A stretch of 5,446 nt of DNA from Bacteroidales bacterium UBA1733 (lineage in GTDB: Bacteria > Bacteroidota > Bacteroidia > Bacteroidales > UBA3663): the NCBI GenBank assembly GCA_002315795.1, contig DCIF01000141.1:1118-6563 (forward strand), read 5' to 3'. The notes below the pieces were generated by a model. The model made no database searches. It saw only the letters and a list, made by a program, of their open reading frames with translations, and was not told the origin of the DNA. The position numbers were made by a program, and so were the translations under genes. Every line of letters starts with the position of its first letter. The stretch's first letter is position 1. Shown here piece after piece: positions 4,996 through 5,446 of this stretch.

Positions 4996-5446
4996 TTAGA
5001 GATTTGGATTCATTGTACCCCAATCAGCCACTGCTGGGATGATGCCGAGCTCGATGATCTCGTCACGCATCTTCTGGAGGTGCTCGTAAGAAGACTGAAG
5101 ACCAGCCATCTCTTCTGCGGTACCCTGAGGAGCGGTAAAGTGAACACCAGTAGCGTCGATAGTAGATGGCATAGCCATCATGACGTTCTTGTAACCGCAC
5201 TTGTCGCAGTTTACATAGCAACCTGCAGGAAGAGTGAATGGTTCGCCACCCATAGCACCTTCAATCATCTTAACTGCCTGATAAGCTGGGCTCTGGAATG
5301 ATGAACGACCACGAAGCTTAATGATATTAGAACCACCCTGAGTAGTGATCTTGCGGATTTCAGCAAGACGCTCAGCAGACATGCCGAGTTCAGCAAGAGA
5401 CTTACCGTCAACCTTAACCTGAGAAGCGAATACAGCCATCTGCTCA
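4996..5446 (-). CDS. mdh: Malate dehydrogenase, C-terminal part; N-terminus outside window
   Basis: The C-terminal 149 residues or so of an NAD-dependent malate dehydrogenase, the enzyme that interconverts malate and oxaloacetate. In Bacteroidales it serves the fumarate/succinate fermentation branch. The call rests on resemblance to Bacteroides/Prevotella MDH that I recall: EQMAVFAS at the edge, LRGRSSFQSPAYQAVKMIEGAMGGEPF in the middle (quoted in part: the GRSSFQSPA stretch is the LDH/MDH-fold helix with the family's Ser-rich motif), the MRDEIIELGIIPAVADW stretch, and the ending NPNL. The frame runs open past 5446, and the first Met seen (codon at 5439-5437) is internal. The codons for E and Q before it match the end of the GGHGEQ motif, so the catalytic His should lie just beyond the edge. 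A local Cys cluster C-x3-C-x2-C is encoded at 5197-5220. The gene is followed by its own terminator. Confidence 0.87.
   Translation of the reverse strand, partial: EQMAVFASQVKVDGKSLAELGMSAERLAEIRKITTQGGSNIIKLRGRSSFQSPAYQAVKMIEGAMGGEPFTLPAGCYVNCDKCGYKNVMMAMPSTIDATGVHFTAPQGTAEEMAGLQSSYEHLQKMRDEIIELGIIPAVADWGTMNPNL

Noticed and set aside
4945..5301. Plus-strand 118-codon open frame opposite malate dehydrogenase
   Set aside because: It is antisense to the conserved mdh C-terminal coding region and crosses the intergenic gap, with no recognisable domain.

Overview
The window looks like chromosomal DNA from a Bacteroidales bacterium, most likely Prevotella or a close relative. Three things point there: the C-terminus of a hybrid two-component regulator (receiver domain followed by an AraC-type helix-turn-helix), a small PorT/OMP_b-brl_2-type outer membrane barrel, and a malate dehydrogenase tail of the Bacteroidetes type. 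The taxonomic call rests on protein character and recollection of homologues, not on a search.

Layout. Positions 1-789 (+) hold the 3' end of the regulator gene. It converges on a minus-strand series that fills the rest of the window. The roughly 200-bp convergent gap (790-989) is packed with three inverted repeats: a perfect 38-bp palindrome with A/T flanks (a bidirectional terminator), a 12-bp-arm repeat, and a long 24-bp-arm imperfect repeat. In minus-strand transcription order the rest is: malate dehydrogenase (C-terminal part, 5446-4996), its intrinsic terminator (4957-4901), a TsaC/YrdC-type threonylcarbamoyl-AMP synthase (4894-4328), a small PglC-like phosphoglycosyl transferase (4331-3762, ATGA overlap with the previous gene), a CLC-type chloride channel/transporter with two CBS domains (3716-1887), and an outer membrane beta-barrel protein with a His-rich N-terminal segment (1799-990).

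How the genes relate. tsaC and the phosphoglycosyl transferase are translationally coupled by position, and the CLC gene follows after 45 bp, so these three probably share a transcript. Their biochemical roles (tRNA t6A modification, glycan initiation on a lipid carrier, anion transport) are not an obvious pathway. The barrel gene lies 87 bp further on and may be the last gene of that unit or have its own promoter. No mobile element, CRISPR array, tRNA or rRNA was seen. I found no convincing new multi-gene system. The points most worth a second look are the structured convergent intergenic region, the channel-like residue pattern in the CLC protein, and the terminator hairpin placed directly before the tsaC start codon.
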